A stretch of 39,024 nucleotides of DNA from Lachnospiraceae bacterium MD308 (GTDB taxonomy: Bacteria; Bacillota; Clostridia; Lachnospirales; Lachnospiraceae), in the NCBI GenBank assembly GCA_010206225.2, contig VIQU02000035.1, positions 1 through 39,024 on the forward strand. The letters are read 5' to 3'. The notes beneath the pieces are model-generated. The model was not told the DNA's origin. It searched no databases and saw nothing but the letters and a program-made list of their open reading frames with translations. A program made the position numbers and the translations under genes. Numbering within the stretch: the first letter of the stretch is position 1; the number at the start of each line of letters is the position of its first letter. Shown in pieces: positions 1 to 7,519 of the stretch.

Positions 1-273
1 ATGTCCTATGGAGAACTGATGGATGACCTATCATCAGCCTGGCGTAGAACAGATGCCCCGGAAGAACCGGCAACAGATGATGGATACTGGGTCCACACAC
101 TGCGGATTGTATTTGAGGAACTTGAGACCTTAGGTCTGTCAAAACCGATACCAAAGCCAGCACCCCAAAAACGTGGCCGTAAACCCAAGCCCAAAGATCC
201 GTCCGAGCAGAAGCCAAAGCGCCCACGTGGTCGCCCTAGAAAGAATTCATCCCAATCTGCCGATGCTCTATAG
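1..273 (+). CDS. C-terminal fragment of a basic AT-hook-like protein
   Basis: The frame is open from the first base of the window, so the ATG at position 1 may be internal and the gene probably begins upstream. The visible 90 residues start acidic and turn strongly basic and Pro-rich. Near residues 57-65 and 74-81 lie two AT-hook-like stretches, KRGRKPKPK and RPRGRPRK, the kind of segment that binds the minor groove of AT-rich DNA. The stop codon sits in the loop of a perfect 13-bp stem-loop. A transposase C-terminus is possible, since such tails occur in insertion-sequence proteins, but no catalytic motif is in view. No function is assigned. Confidence 0.5.
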   Translation: MSYGELMDDLSSAWRRTDAPEEPATDDGYWVHTLRIVFEELETLGLSKPIPKPAPQKRGRKPKPKDPSEQKPKRPRGRPRKNSSQSADAL

Positions 274-288
274 TCCGGCAGATTGGGA
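250..288. repeat. Perfect 13-bp stem-loop spanning the stop codon of the first gene
   Basis: Positions 250-262 are exactly complementary to 276-288, around a 13-nt loop that contains the TAG stop at 271-273. No T-run follows on the plus strand, so it is not a textbook terminator. It could be an end structure of a mobile element or an mRNA-stabilising hairpin. Confidence 0.7.
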
Positions 289-372
289 AAGTATTAATTA
301 AAATACAACCTCAAAAAACATATAATTTTTCTGATTTTTAAAGCATTTATTTATCCGTTATCTCCCGCAAGA

Positions 373-400
373 AAAGGACGCCCCCACCTTGGCGTCCTTT
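373..400 (+). terminator. Rho-independent-type terminator
   Basis: A perfect 10-bp stem (373-382 with 391-400) closes an 8-nt loop. The stem is GC-rich in the middle and ends in T residues, and a T-rich stretch follows. It lies about 100 bp after the first gene and would end its transcript. Confidence 0.75.
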
Positions 401-435
401 CCTTGTTTGTTTTCTTTTGTCTCTTCTTTTACCTA

Positions 436-564
436 GGAAGACTGTGACCTGCATCGCTGTACAACGGCAGACGTGACACAGATAAATATTTTTACTTTTT
501 CGCAATGTAATCTTTTCAACTTAGAAACAATCACTTCCCGCGGCGATGCTTGTCACAGTCTTCC
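436..564. repeat. 129-bp unit bounded by 22-bp inverted repeats (mini-element-like)
   Basis: Positions 436-457 and 543-564 are inverted copies of each other, matching at 20 of 22 positions, and they flank an AT-rich core without a gene. No convincing target-site duplication is visible. The size and symmetry resemble a MITE-like element or a long stem-loop RNA. The rest of the 274-641 gap shows no supported gene. Confidence 0.5.
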
Positions 565-641
565 CAGCAGAATCAACATACAGAGCTATTATCAGGTGCC
601 GTAACAGAGCGACTGGATGATCTCTATTATGGCTTAGTCGG

Positions 642-1118
642 CTACTCGATGAAGACTCCGTCTGTAAAACTATCGCTTCCATCATTGTTTGCAGAATGAA
701 TGCACTTAACCCGATAATAATAGCCGCCTTCTACTTCTAACTCTTTACTGGAAGCTATCCTATCCGTATTCTCTTCGTGCAAGATCCATCCGTCATATCC
801 CTCCCACGAAGTATCCTCTTCCTTCGCTCTCTCGATAATAACAGCAAGTCCGATCCTCTCCACAGTCTGACATGCGATGGTAGTTCCTCCAACGTAGAGA
901 TGACCATTCGGCAGTCTGACACATTTGGAATATCCTGCCAGCAAATCCTCGCCGCGGGTAATCTTCGTATCATATCCGATCGATTCACTCTCGTCAGTCA
1001 GATAAGAACCATCAATCTGCTTTCTGTCTTCTTGTGCATGCACGTTAAGACTAACTCCAGACATGCAAAATACTAACATTAAGATAAAGCTAATAGACAT
1101 CACTTTCGTTTTCTTCAT
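642..1118 (-). CDS. Small secreted protein of unknown function (DUF6147-like)
   Basis: The 158-residue product has a clear N-terminal signal peptide: a Lys-rich start, a hydrophobic core at about residues 6-24, and a likely cleavage after VHA near residue 28. The mature part contains the stretches RGEDLLAGYSKC and YVGGTTIAC, and a C-terminal section ending SFTDGVFIE. From memory this pattern fits small exported Lachnospiraceae proteins grouped as DUF6147, whose function is unknown; that assignment is unverified. The start is an ATG at 1118 preceded by GGAGGT five bases upstream (1124-1129). It lies 68 bp downstream of the anti-sigma-type gene on the same strand and could be co-transcribed with it. 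Confidence 0.75.
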   Translation of the reverse strand: MKKTKVMSISFILMLVFCMSGVSLNVHAQEDRKQIDGSYLTDESESIGYDTKITRGEDLLAGYSKCVRLPNGHLYVGGTTIACQTVERIGLAVIIERAKEEDTSWEGYDGWILHEENTDRIASSKELEVEGGYYYRVKCIHSANNDGSDSFTDGVFIE

Positions 1119-1186
1119 CTTTTACCTCCATCCCTCCCTAACTCTCATATAATAGACACATTACTCGCCAAAAACTGACGGCATTT

Positions 1187-2032
1187 TTACAAAAAATACA
1201 AATTTTTTAAAATTGATTTGAATTCTTCTTTTTCTATCTTTCCAGTCAAAAAATATTCCAACTTCTGATATGTAAAATGAGCCGAACATTTAATCGCGTC
1301 TGTCTTTTTAATCTTATATACTGTCAGCTCTATGTCATTCCCGTCCACTTCCATAATCTCTTTATCTATAATTTCATCGTCCGTATCAAAGCCAAAAGAA
1401 GAATCATAATATCCTGCACTGACTACATACAAAAGAGTTTGATTATCATATTGATACATTATTTCCGCCGTTTGTAAATTCTCTTCCATATTCATCTGGA
1501 TAAATTTTATACCTTTTTTTAAATTCGTTACTCTAACCGGAAACACCCCAAACGTATCTTTAATTTCCTGATATGCTTTCTGTTCCTCCTCATTTTCCGA
1601 TACTTTATTTTCTTCATCGGAATTTACCTTCATTACTTTTCTTCCCCCAACAACCTGCTCTATCACTGACGCAAATTTTTCAGCTCCGCCCATACTTGTC
1701 ATTCCAACAGTCAGCACCAGCACAGCAGCCGCGGCTGTTGCCGCATACATTTTCCATCTTCTTTTCCTGCGCGCTTTCTTTGCCGCAGAACGCTCCTCCT
1801 GAAGCTTGCGTCCCAGCTTAAGCGCTTCTCTGTCTTTTTCAGAAAGTCCGGCATATGCCTGCTCTTCTTCGTAAGCATCAATGCGTTCCTGCAGCTTAGA
1901 TCGGATATCATTTTTAAGAGCGCTTGATACCTCTTCTATCTCAGACGCATTCACTTCTCTTTGAATCGACTCTGCCTCTCTGTACAGATCCTCTTTTATT
2001 ACCTGTTCCAAATCATCTTTATACATTGTCAT
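1187..2032 (-). CDS. Single-pass membrane protein, anti-sigma-type with DUF4367-like C-terminus
   Basis: The N-terminal 90 or so residues are charged and helical, probably cytoplasmic. An Arg/Lys cluster (KKARRKRRWK) and one membrane segment follow, then a roughly 170-residue outside domain ending in a YFLTGKIEKEEFKSIL-type stretch typical of DUF4367. Proteins of this layout often act as anti-sigma factors or envelope sensors. I chose the ATG at 2032 because a GAGGTA ribosome site (2039-2044) lies six bases upstream; an in-frame start at 2083 adds 17 basic residues without such a site. The nearest sigma gene (3301-3876) is on the same strand but is separated by the oppositely oriented murG, so a partnership is only inferred. 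Confidence 0.75.
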   Translation of the reverse strand: MTMYKDDLEQVIKEDLYREAESIQREVNASEIEEVSSALKNDIRSKLQERIDAYEEEQAYAGLSEKDREALKLGRKLQEERSAAKKARRKRRWKMYAATAAAAVLVLTVGMTSMGGAEKFASVIEQVVGGRKVMKVNSDEENKVSENEEEQKAYQEIKDTFGVFPVRVTNLKKGIKFIQMNMEENLQTAEIMYQYDNQTLLYVVSAGYYDSSFGFDTDDEIIDKEIMEVDGNDIELTVYKIKKTDAIKCSAHFTYQKLEYFLTGKIEKEEFKSILKNLYFL

Positions 2033-2075
2033 GACAAATACCTCATAAAACCGGTTGTTCACCCGTCTCTTTCTC

Positions 2076-2102
2076 TTGACCAAATCCCGTCGGATGTATA
2101 AT
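2076..2102 (+). promoter_or_regulatory. Possible promoter for murG
   Basis: TTGACC at 2076-2081 and TATAAT at 2097-2102 are separated by only 15 bp, shorter than usual. It is the best candidate in the gap before murG. Confidence 0.35.
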
Positions 2103-2196
2103 ATATATATAGCAGTTCTTTTACAGATACTGCATAAACTGTTTAAACTTCAATTGAGCTTTACTTGTAATTAATGATTTCTTTTCGGAGGTTCTT

Positions 2197-3261
2197 ATGA
2201 AACGTATTATCTTAACAGGCGGCGGCACCGCCGGCCATGTCACTCCTAACATCGCTCTCCTTCCCCGTCTCAAGGAGCTTAAGTACGACATCCACTATAT
2301 TGGCTCCTACAACGGAATCGAGAAGGAACTCATTGAGCAGTTCGGCATCCCTTATCATGGGATCGCCACTGGAAAACTCCGCCGTTATTTCAGTCTCCAG
2401 AACTTTACAGATCCATTCCGTGTCCTTAAGGGAATGAATGATGCAAAAAAACTTGTAAAGATTCTGAAGCCTGACGTTATTTTTTCCAAAGGCGGCTTTG
2501 TATCTGTCCCTGTTGTACTTTCCGGAAAAAGATGCCATGTTCCAGTCATTATCCATGAATCAGATATGACTCCCGGACTGGCCAATAAGCTTTCCCTGTC
2601 AGCAGCCACAAAGGTATGCTGTAATTTCCCGGAGACCTTAGAGCTTCTTCCTGACGGGAAAGCCATTCTCACCGGCTCGCCTATCCGTCAGGAGCTGTTG
2701 TCCGGCGACAGGTTCAGAGCACGCGAGGCCCTCGGGTTTACCTCTGATAAACCAGTAATCCTCGTCGTGGGGGGGAGCCTTGGAGCCGTTGCTGTCAACA
2801 ACGCAGTACGCATGGTACTTCCCGAGCTTTTAAAGTCCTATCAGATCATCCACCTGTGCGGGCGCGGCAAACTTGACGAATCACTAAAAGGACTTGAAGG
2901 ATACGCTCAGTTTGAATATGTCAAAGAAGAATTAAAAGATTTTTTCGCGCTCACAGATATCGTTATTTCCAGAGCAGGAGCCAATGCAATCTGTGAACTA
3001 CTTGCATTACATAAGCCGAATCTCCTGATCCCGCTCTCTGCCAACGCAAGCCGCGGCGACCAAATTCTAAATGCCCGTTCTTTTGAACGACAAGGATTCA
3101 GTATCGTCCTTGAAGAAGAAAATCTGACAGATAGCACCCTGCTCAATGCAGTAAATAGCCTTTATGAACACCGCGAACAATATATGCATGCAATGAAGAA
3201 CTCTTCCCAACAGAATTCTATAGATACAATCATTGATTTAATTGAATCAGTCACAGCATAA
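2197..3261 (+). CDS. murG: MurG: UDP-GlcNAc:lipid I N-acetylglucosaminyltransferase
   Basis: This GT28-type enzyme transfers GlcNAc to undecaprenyl-pyrophosphoryl-MurNAc-pentapeptide, forming lipid II on the inner face of the membrane. At 354 residues it has normal length. Visible motifs are GGGTAGHVTPNIAL at residues 7-20, SKGGFVSVPV and HESDMTPGLANKL in the acceptor domain, GGSLGA in the linker, and a UDP-GlcNAc-binding segment with RAGANAICELLAL followed by SRGDQILNA. A GGAGG site precedes the ATG. It stands alone, not in a dcw cluster, and lies between minus-strand genes that may belong together. A second copy of murG elsewhere in the genome is possible. The bidirectional terminator at 3275-3302 ends the gene. 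Confidence 0.93.
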   Translation: MKRIILTGGGTAGHVTPNIALLPRLKELKYDIHYIGSYNGIEKELIEQFGIPYHGIATGKLRRYFSLQNFTDPFRVLKGMNDAKKLVKILKPDVIFSKGGFVSVPVVLSGKRCHVPVIIHESDMTPGLANKLSLSAATKVCCNFPETLELLPDGKAILTGSPIRQELLSGDRFRAREALGFTSDKPVILVVGGSLGAVAVNNAVRMVLPELLKSYQIIHLCGRGKLDESLKGLEGYAQFEYVKEELKDFFALTDIVISRAGANAICELLALHKPNLLIPLSANASRGDQILNARSFERQGFSIVLEEENLTDSTLLNAVNSLYEHREQYMHAMKNSSQQNSIDTIIDLIESVTA

Positions 3262-3274
3262 TACTATTACAAAT

Positions 3275-3302
3275 AGAAGGTGCCGAAAAAGCACCTTCTT
3301 TT
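3275..3302. terminator. Bidirectional terminator between murG and the sigma factor gene
   Basis: A perfect 9-bp stem (3275-3283 with 3291-3299) closes a 7-nt loop. Four T residues follow on the plus strand and A residues precede it, so it can serve both converging genes. It abuts the sigma gene's stop codon. Confidence 0.85.
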
Positions 3303-3876
3303 ATGTTTCATTTAGGCGGTCATATTCTTCTCTGTATTTTCTTTGTATCCACTTCTTTGCACGATACAACGTACTGTGCAACACTTCTAACGACACTCCC
3401 ATATTCTCTGCTACCTCTTTCTGCGGCTTTCCCAGAAGATATGTGATTGTAATCGCGTCATACCACCGCTCATTCATCCGATGTAAATCACTGAATATCT
3501 TTTCCACAAATTCGTGATACTCTCTATCGTGCAGAACAGTCATAACCCCTTCTTCCGTGCTGCACACAAGAAGATCTGAATCCTCATCTTCAAAGATATC
3601 TCCCTTGAGAATTTCATGCCAGCCATCTCTTTTACGATTACGCACCATATTTTTCGCTGTCGTAACCAGCCATGCATTGACTGCCTCCGCATTTACATTT
3701 TCTTTGCTGATATATAATTTCAGGAATACTTCTTGTACAATTTCCTCTGCTACATGCTCATTTTGAGAATAATACAATGCTGTCCGATAGACCGTGGACA
3801 TATTTTCTTCATAAATCTTATCAAAATCTACGCTTCTAATAGAGTCCATTCCACTGGTAATTCCTTTGTCTTCCAC
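3301..3876 (-). CDS. RNA polymerase ECF-type sigma factor
   Basis: The 191-residue protein has sigma region 2 at about residues 20-85 (DFDKIYEENMSTVYRTALYY, then EEIVQEVFLKLY and WLVTTAKNMVRNRKR). Sigma region 4 at about residues 130-182 carries a helix-turn-helix reading PQKEVAENMGVSLEVLHSTL. It redirects RNA polymerase to specific, usually stress-responsive, promoters. The start is a GTG at 3876, supported by GAGGA 8 bases upstream; an ATG at 3849 is the alternative. It follows the HIT gene by 44 bp on the same strand. The only nearby anti-sigma-type gene lies beyond murG. Its target promoters cannot be deduced here. Confidence 0.88.
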   Translation of the reverse strand: MEDKGITSGMDSIRSVDFDKIYEENMSTVYRTALYYSQNEHVAEEIVQEVFLKLYISKENVNAEAVNAWLVTTAKNMVRNRKRDGWHEILKGDIFEDEDSDLLVCSTEEGVMTVLHDREYHEFVEKIFSDLHRMNERWYDAITITYLLGKPQKEVAENMGVSLEVLHSTLYRAKKWIQRKYREEYDRLNET

Positions 3877-3920
3877 TGTTCTTTCCTCATTCGTAATAGT
3901 ACACTCTTGCCAGTAAAATC

Positions 3921-4325
3921 TTACATCTTAGACAGTATATCCTCCCTGTCCGTCTCCGTTAACTCATTTAATTTCCAACCGAGTCCCACCCCATCATCTT
4001 TATACCGCGGAATGAGATGCAAGTGAAAATGGAATACTGTCTGCCCTGCACATTCTCCATTATTTTGAACTAGATTATAGCCATCACAGCCCAATACATC
4101 TGTCATCTTTGCAACCATCTTCTTTGCAAGAATCATCGCCTTACCCGCAAGTGATTCTTCCAACTCATACAGATTGGCATAATGCTCCTTCGGGATAATG
4201 AGCGCGTGTCCTTTTGAAGCCGGATTCGCATCCAATATCACCCGAAAATCTTCATCCTCATAAAGTGTAGCCGTCGGAATCTCTCCGTTGGCAAGTTTGC
4301 AGAAAATACAATTATTATCTTTCAT
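3921..4325 (-). CDS. HIT family nucleotide-binding hydrolase
   Basis: Histidine-triad proteins hydrolyse AMP-linked substrates such as adenosine phosphoramidates or dinucleoside polyphosphates in the cytoplasm. The 134 residues carry the catalytic triad as HFHLHLIPR near residues 98-106 and a N-terminal CIFC pair typical of the zinc-containing HinT-like subgroup. The core stretch ANPASKGHALIIPKEHY is also typical. The ATG at 4325 has a GGAGAGGG site directly upstream. The gene is followed by the sigma factor gene on the same strand and may share its transcript. Confidence 0.92.
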   Translation of the reverse strand: MKDNNCIFCKLANGEIPTATLYEDEDFRVILDANPASKGHALIIPKEHYANLYELEESLAGKAMILAKKMVAKMTDVLGCDGYNLVQNNGECAGQTVFHFHLHLIPRYKDDGVGLGWKLNELTETDREDILSKM

Positions 4326-4416
4326 TTCCCTCTCCTCTTTCTAAAAATATTTGTAAATTTGATTGATTATTTTATCGACCAGTGCTAAACTCTCTAACAG
4401 AAAGGCGGTATTTACT

Positions 4417-5169
4417 ATGTTTTCAGAAACAGATTTCGACAAATTACAGCAGATAATGGAAGAAAGCCCTGAAAGAAAAGAACTTCTTCAGCGTCTTCTT
4501 GAATCACATCAGATGACAATCAGTGCAATCAGCCACGAAATCCGCAATCCGCTGACACTTATTTACAGCACTCTGCAGCTTATCGCCTCACAGCATCCGG
4601 AAACAGCTTCTTTTAAATATTGGAATCAGCTTATGGAAGATGTGAAATACACAAATCTCTTGCTTGAAGAACTATCCGTCTATAATAACAGCGACAGATT
4701 GAGCCTGACTCAGACGAACACGGTTTCTTTTTTCAGAACAGTTTCCCTTTCCTTTGCAGCGTCAATTACAGACACCGACATTGAATTTACATCCCGGATT
4801 CCTGACCGTCTCCCTGATTTTGACTGCGACACTGTAAAGCTGCGGCAGGTACTCTTGAATCTATTACACAATGCCAGAGACGGCGTGATGCTCCGCGAAC
4901 ATACTGCTCATAAAATCTGTCTGGATGTATCCACAACAGAGGATATTCATCAGAGAACTTATATCTGCGCAAAAATATCCGATAACGGCTGCGGTATCCC
5001 GCTAGAGAATCTTGGACACATTTTCGAACCATTTACTACATATAAGACAGGCGGAACCGGCCTCGGCCTTGCCATAGCGAGCCGCATCGCAAGGGCTCAC
5101 AAAGGCTCTCTCTCCGTAACATCAGTTCCAAACGATCTGACTACTTTCACGCTTTTGCTTCCGGTATAA
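4417..5169 (+). CDS. Soluble orphan sensor histidine kinase
   Basis: The protein has no membrane segment and no recognisable sensor domain. A short helical N-terminus leads to a HisKA domain with the phospho-acceptor in ISHEIRNPLT. The HATPase_c domain follows: an N-box LLNLLHNARDG, a G1 box DNGCGIP, the FEPF motif, and a G2 box GGTGLGLAIA. The start at 4417 (250 residues) has AAAGGCGG nine bases upstream; an upstream ATG at 4363 adds 18 unconvincing residues. No response regulator gene is adjacent. Its 3' end overlaps the converging rhomboid gene by 48 bp. It resembles kinases that are stimulated by partner proteins, but that is inference. Confidence 0.87.
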   Translation: MFSETDFDKLQQIMEESPERKELLQRLLESHQMTISAISHEIRNPLTLIYSTLQLIASQHPETASFKYWNQLMEDVKYTNLLLEELSVYNNSDRLSLTQTNTVSFFRTVSLSFAASITDTDIEFTSRIPDRLPDFDCDTVKLRQVLLNLLHNARDGVMLREHTAHKICLDVSTTEDIHQRTYICAKISDNGCGIPLENLGHIFEPFTTYKTGGTGLGLAIASRIARAHKGSLSVTSVPNDLTTFTLLLPV

Positions 5170-5748
5170 AAGAACCGCAAAGAGAAATCCTGACAGCAGC
5201 CCGCCTACGTGGGCTGCATTATCCACTCCTGTACTTGAAAAGCCATAATACAGCATAAGAAGAATCATAAAGATGAGCCTTCTGCCAGAAATACCCCCGC
5301 TCCTTCCCCTGTCACAAAGCGACACATACAAAAGTGCGCCGATCAAACCGAAGACTGCGCCAGAGGCTCCCGCCGACACAACATATTCCCCGATCCGAAT
5401 ATCCCAGACAGCAGAGACTATATTTCCGCATAACCCGCTTGCTATATAGATAACTAGATATCTTATCTTTCCCACTGTCAATTCCAAATTCCATCCGACA
5501 AGAATCAAGACTATCATATTATTCATCAGATGATCGAATCCAAAATGCAGAAACATACAAGTAAACAGACGGTAATACTCACCGCTTTCCGCTACATAAG
5601 GCACATACATCGCCCCGTGACGAAGCATAAACTCCGCATCCTCCGTCATGCCCCGCAGCGATAACAGCAAAAATACAATAATATTAGCGCCGGCCAGCAG
5701 CATTGTCATACTAGATGTCTTTTTCTGATATCTTCCATAATTCTCCAT
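5122..5748 (-). CDS. Rhomboid family intramembrane serine protease
   Basis: Rhomboids cleave membrane-spanning substrates inside the bilayer using a Ser-His dyad. Here the serine lies in GASGAVFGLIGAL on one membrane helix and the histidine in NAAHVGGLLSGF on a later helix. The HLMNNM region after HFGFDH matches the oxyanion-stabilising segment of the family. At 208 residues with about six hydrophobic helices it is a basic-core rhomboid. A GGAGAG site lies eight bases before the ATG. Only 18 bp separate it from the carboxypeptidase gene upstream, so the two probably form an operon. Its last 48 bp overlap the opposite-strand kinase gene. Confidence 0.9.
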   Translation of the reverse strand: MENYGRYQKKTSSMTMLLAGANIIVFLLLSLRGMTEDAEFMLRHGAMYVPYVAESGEYYRLFTCMFLHFGFDHLMNNMIVLILVGWNLELTVGKIRYLVIYIASGLCGNIVSAVWDIRIGEYVVSAGASGAVFGLIGALLYVSLCDRGRSGGISGRRLIFMILLMLYYGFSSTGVDNAAHVGGLLSGFLFAVLLYRKQKRESSQIVWN

Positions 5749-5766
5749 ATCTTAGTCTCTCCATTA

Positions 5767-7314
5767 TCAGAAATAGCCTTCAAACCGTACTCTGTCCTCC
5801 GCCTTTTTTTCCTCTTCCGCTTTTTCGTCCTCCTCTAACTGTCTGGTCAGCCGCCTGTACCTGACAAGCAGCACAATAAACGCTGTAACCAGCACAATCA
5901 GAAGGGCGGATGCCGCTGCCAGTACATACTTATCCCTCTTGCTTTTCTCAGATATCCCAAGTTTCTTCCAAAGATACGATATGCCTGGAATTTTAAAAAT
6001 TCCATTCTTTTCTTTGATTTCTTCTTTTTTTTCTTTCTTATTTTCCCGCTTATTACCAGAGTTTTCCTTTATCTCTGGTTCTTTTGCAGCTTCTGTATAC
6101 GCTTTTATATAAGACTCACTGAGCTTTACATTCGCAGAACCCACATAATTCCCGCGATACGTATAAGTCAGTGTCGCCCTGTCTTTTAAATCCTCTTCTG
6201 GAGTAATCTCCACATCCAAGTCTGTAAACGCAGCTCCTTTCGGCAGAATCACATAATTATCTCCCGGGACGGCTTCCTTTACATTCTCCGACTGCACCTG
6301 TTGCGTTACATCTATTTTAGAAAAATTCTTAAAACCATATTCCAACAGCTTTGTAGTATCCGGATAAACATTTTTCCCGTGAGTACGAAGCACTACGCAG
6401 ACAAGCTGTACCCCATCCTTTTCTGCCATCGTAACCAGCGTAGACAATGCATCCGACGTGAAACCTGTCTTTCCGCCGATGGCATATTTATAATAATTAC
6501 TGTCCTCCGGTCTTAACATCTTATGCTTTTGCTGAAATACATGCTCTTCCACAACCTTCGATTGGGGTATCTTGTATTCTAATGTCTGAACTATCTCAAA
6601 AAATTTTAGATCGTTAAAAAGCTCTCTTCCAACCAAAGCCATATCTCTCGCACATGTATAATGCTGTGCATCGTGCAGTCCGTTCGTATTGACAAAGTGA
6701 GAATTCACGCCTCCAAGCTGCTGTACTCTCGCATTCATCTGCTCAATAAACCAGTTATAATCATAACCTGCTTTTCTTCCTACATTCTCTCCCACAGCAT
6801 ATGCAGCTTCATTGGCCGATGCCAGAAGCATCGCATAAAGCGCCTGTTCCAGCGAGATAACATTCCCTTCTTTTAAGCCTACAGAAGAATCCCCGGGCTG
6901 CAAAAAAGCTACGCTGTCATGAGAAAACGTTACCTCATCTGATAACTCTCCATTTTCCAGCGCAACCAATGCGGTGAGAATCTTTGTGATACTCGCCGGA
7001 TATTGCTTTGAATCTATACTTTTAGCATAAAGAATCGCTCCTGTTGAAACCTCCATAACAATAGCGGCTTCTCCATATGTTCCGGGACCTTTCACCCATC
7101 CCTCCCATGCATTAGATTCCGTCGGGATCTTATATGCCTTATCAAGCTCTTCCTGCATTCTTTTTTCTTCTTCTGTCAATTCCTTTTTTTCGGCATTTTC
7201 GGTCTTTTTATCACCAGACTGCGTTGTCTCTGCGGCAAATGCTGTCATCCCTAAAGTCATGCACAGTACAAATACCAGTGCTGTCGACATTAGTCTTTTG
7301 CAGTCCCTTCTCAT
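5767..7314 (-). CDS. D-alanyl-D-alanine carboxypeptidase (DacF/PBP5-like)
   Basis: This low-molecular-mass penicillin-binding protein trims the terminal D-Ala of peptidoglycan stem peptides outside the membrane. A signal peptide covers roughly residues 1-28. The catalytic motifs are SITK (S108, K111), SAN (166-168) and KTG (282-284). A PBP5-type C-terminal domain occupies about 330-410, followed by a Lys/Glu-rich linker (412-437), a true membrane helix at about 463-484, and a charged cytoplasmic tail. At 515 residues it is longer than DacA-type enzymes, because of the linker and the C-terminal transmembrane anchor in place of an amphipathic helix. A GGAGG site lies seven bases before the ATG. 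It heads a two-gene unit with the rhomboid. Confidence 0.93.
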   Translation of the reverse strand: MRRDCKRLMSTALVFVLCMTLGMTAFAAETTQSGDKKTENAEKKELTEEEKRMQEELDKAYKIPTESNAWEGWVKGPGTYGEAAIVMEVSTGAILYAKSIDSKQYPASITKILTALVALENGELSDEVTFSHDSVAFLQPGDSSVGLKEGNVISLEQALYAMLLASANEAAYAVGENVGRKAGYDYNWFIEQMNARVQQLGGVNSHFVNTNGLHDAQHYTCARDMALVGRELFNDLKFFEIVQTLEYKIPQSKVVEEHVFQQKHKMLRPEDSNYYKYAIGGKTGFTSDALSTLVTMAEKDGVQLVCVVLRTHGKNVYPDTTKLLEYGFKNFSKIDVTQQVQSENVKEAVPGDNYVILPKGAAFTDLDVEITPEEDLKDRATLTYTYRGNYVGSANVKLSESYIKAYTEAAKEPEIKENSGNKRENKKEKKEEIKEKNGIFKIPGISYLWKKLGISEKSKRDKYVLAAASALLIVLVTAFIVLLVRYRRLTRQLEEDEKAEEEKKAEDRVRFEGYF

Positions 7315-7519
7315 ATTCCATCCTCCAAAACTTTCTACACAAATATATCTATATCGCCAATCCGGACCTCCGAATCATAAAACTTACAAGTCTTATATTG
7401 AATAATTGCATACCTGAAAAAAGACTGCAACAAAAAATCGCCCCAACTCAGTACCATCAGCGCCCCCATGCCTCAAACAGTAACGGGATGTTTTGCCGAA
7501 ATTCAGATGACATTTTACA

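Noticed and set aside
549-699. Short open frame reading TELLSGAVTERLDDLYYG
   Set aside because: It has no ATG or ribosome site, partly overlaps the inverted repeat and the exported-protein gene on the other strand; a remnant is possible but not supported.
7445-7515. 18-residue peptide frame starting MSSEF after the DUF6382 gene
   Set aside because: The nearest ribosome-like site is too far upstream and no peptide-export or sensor gene is adjacent.
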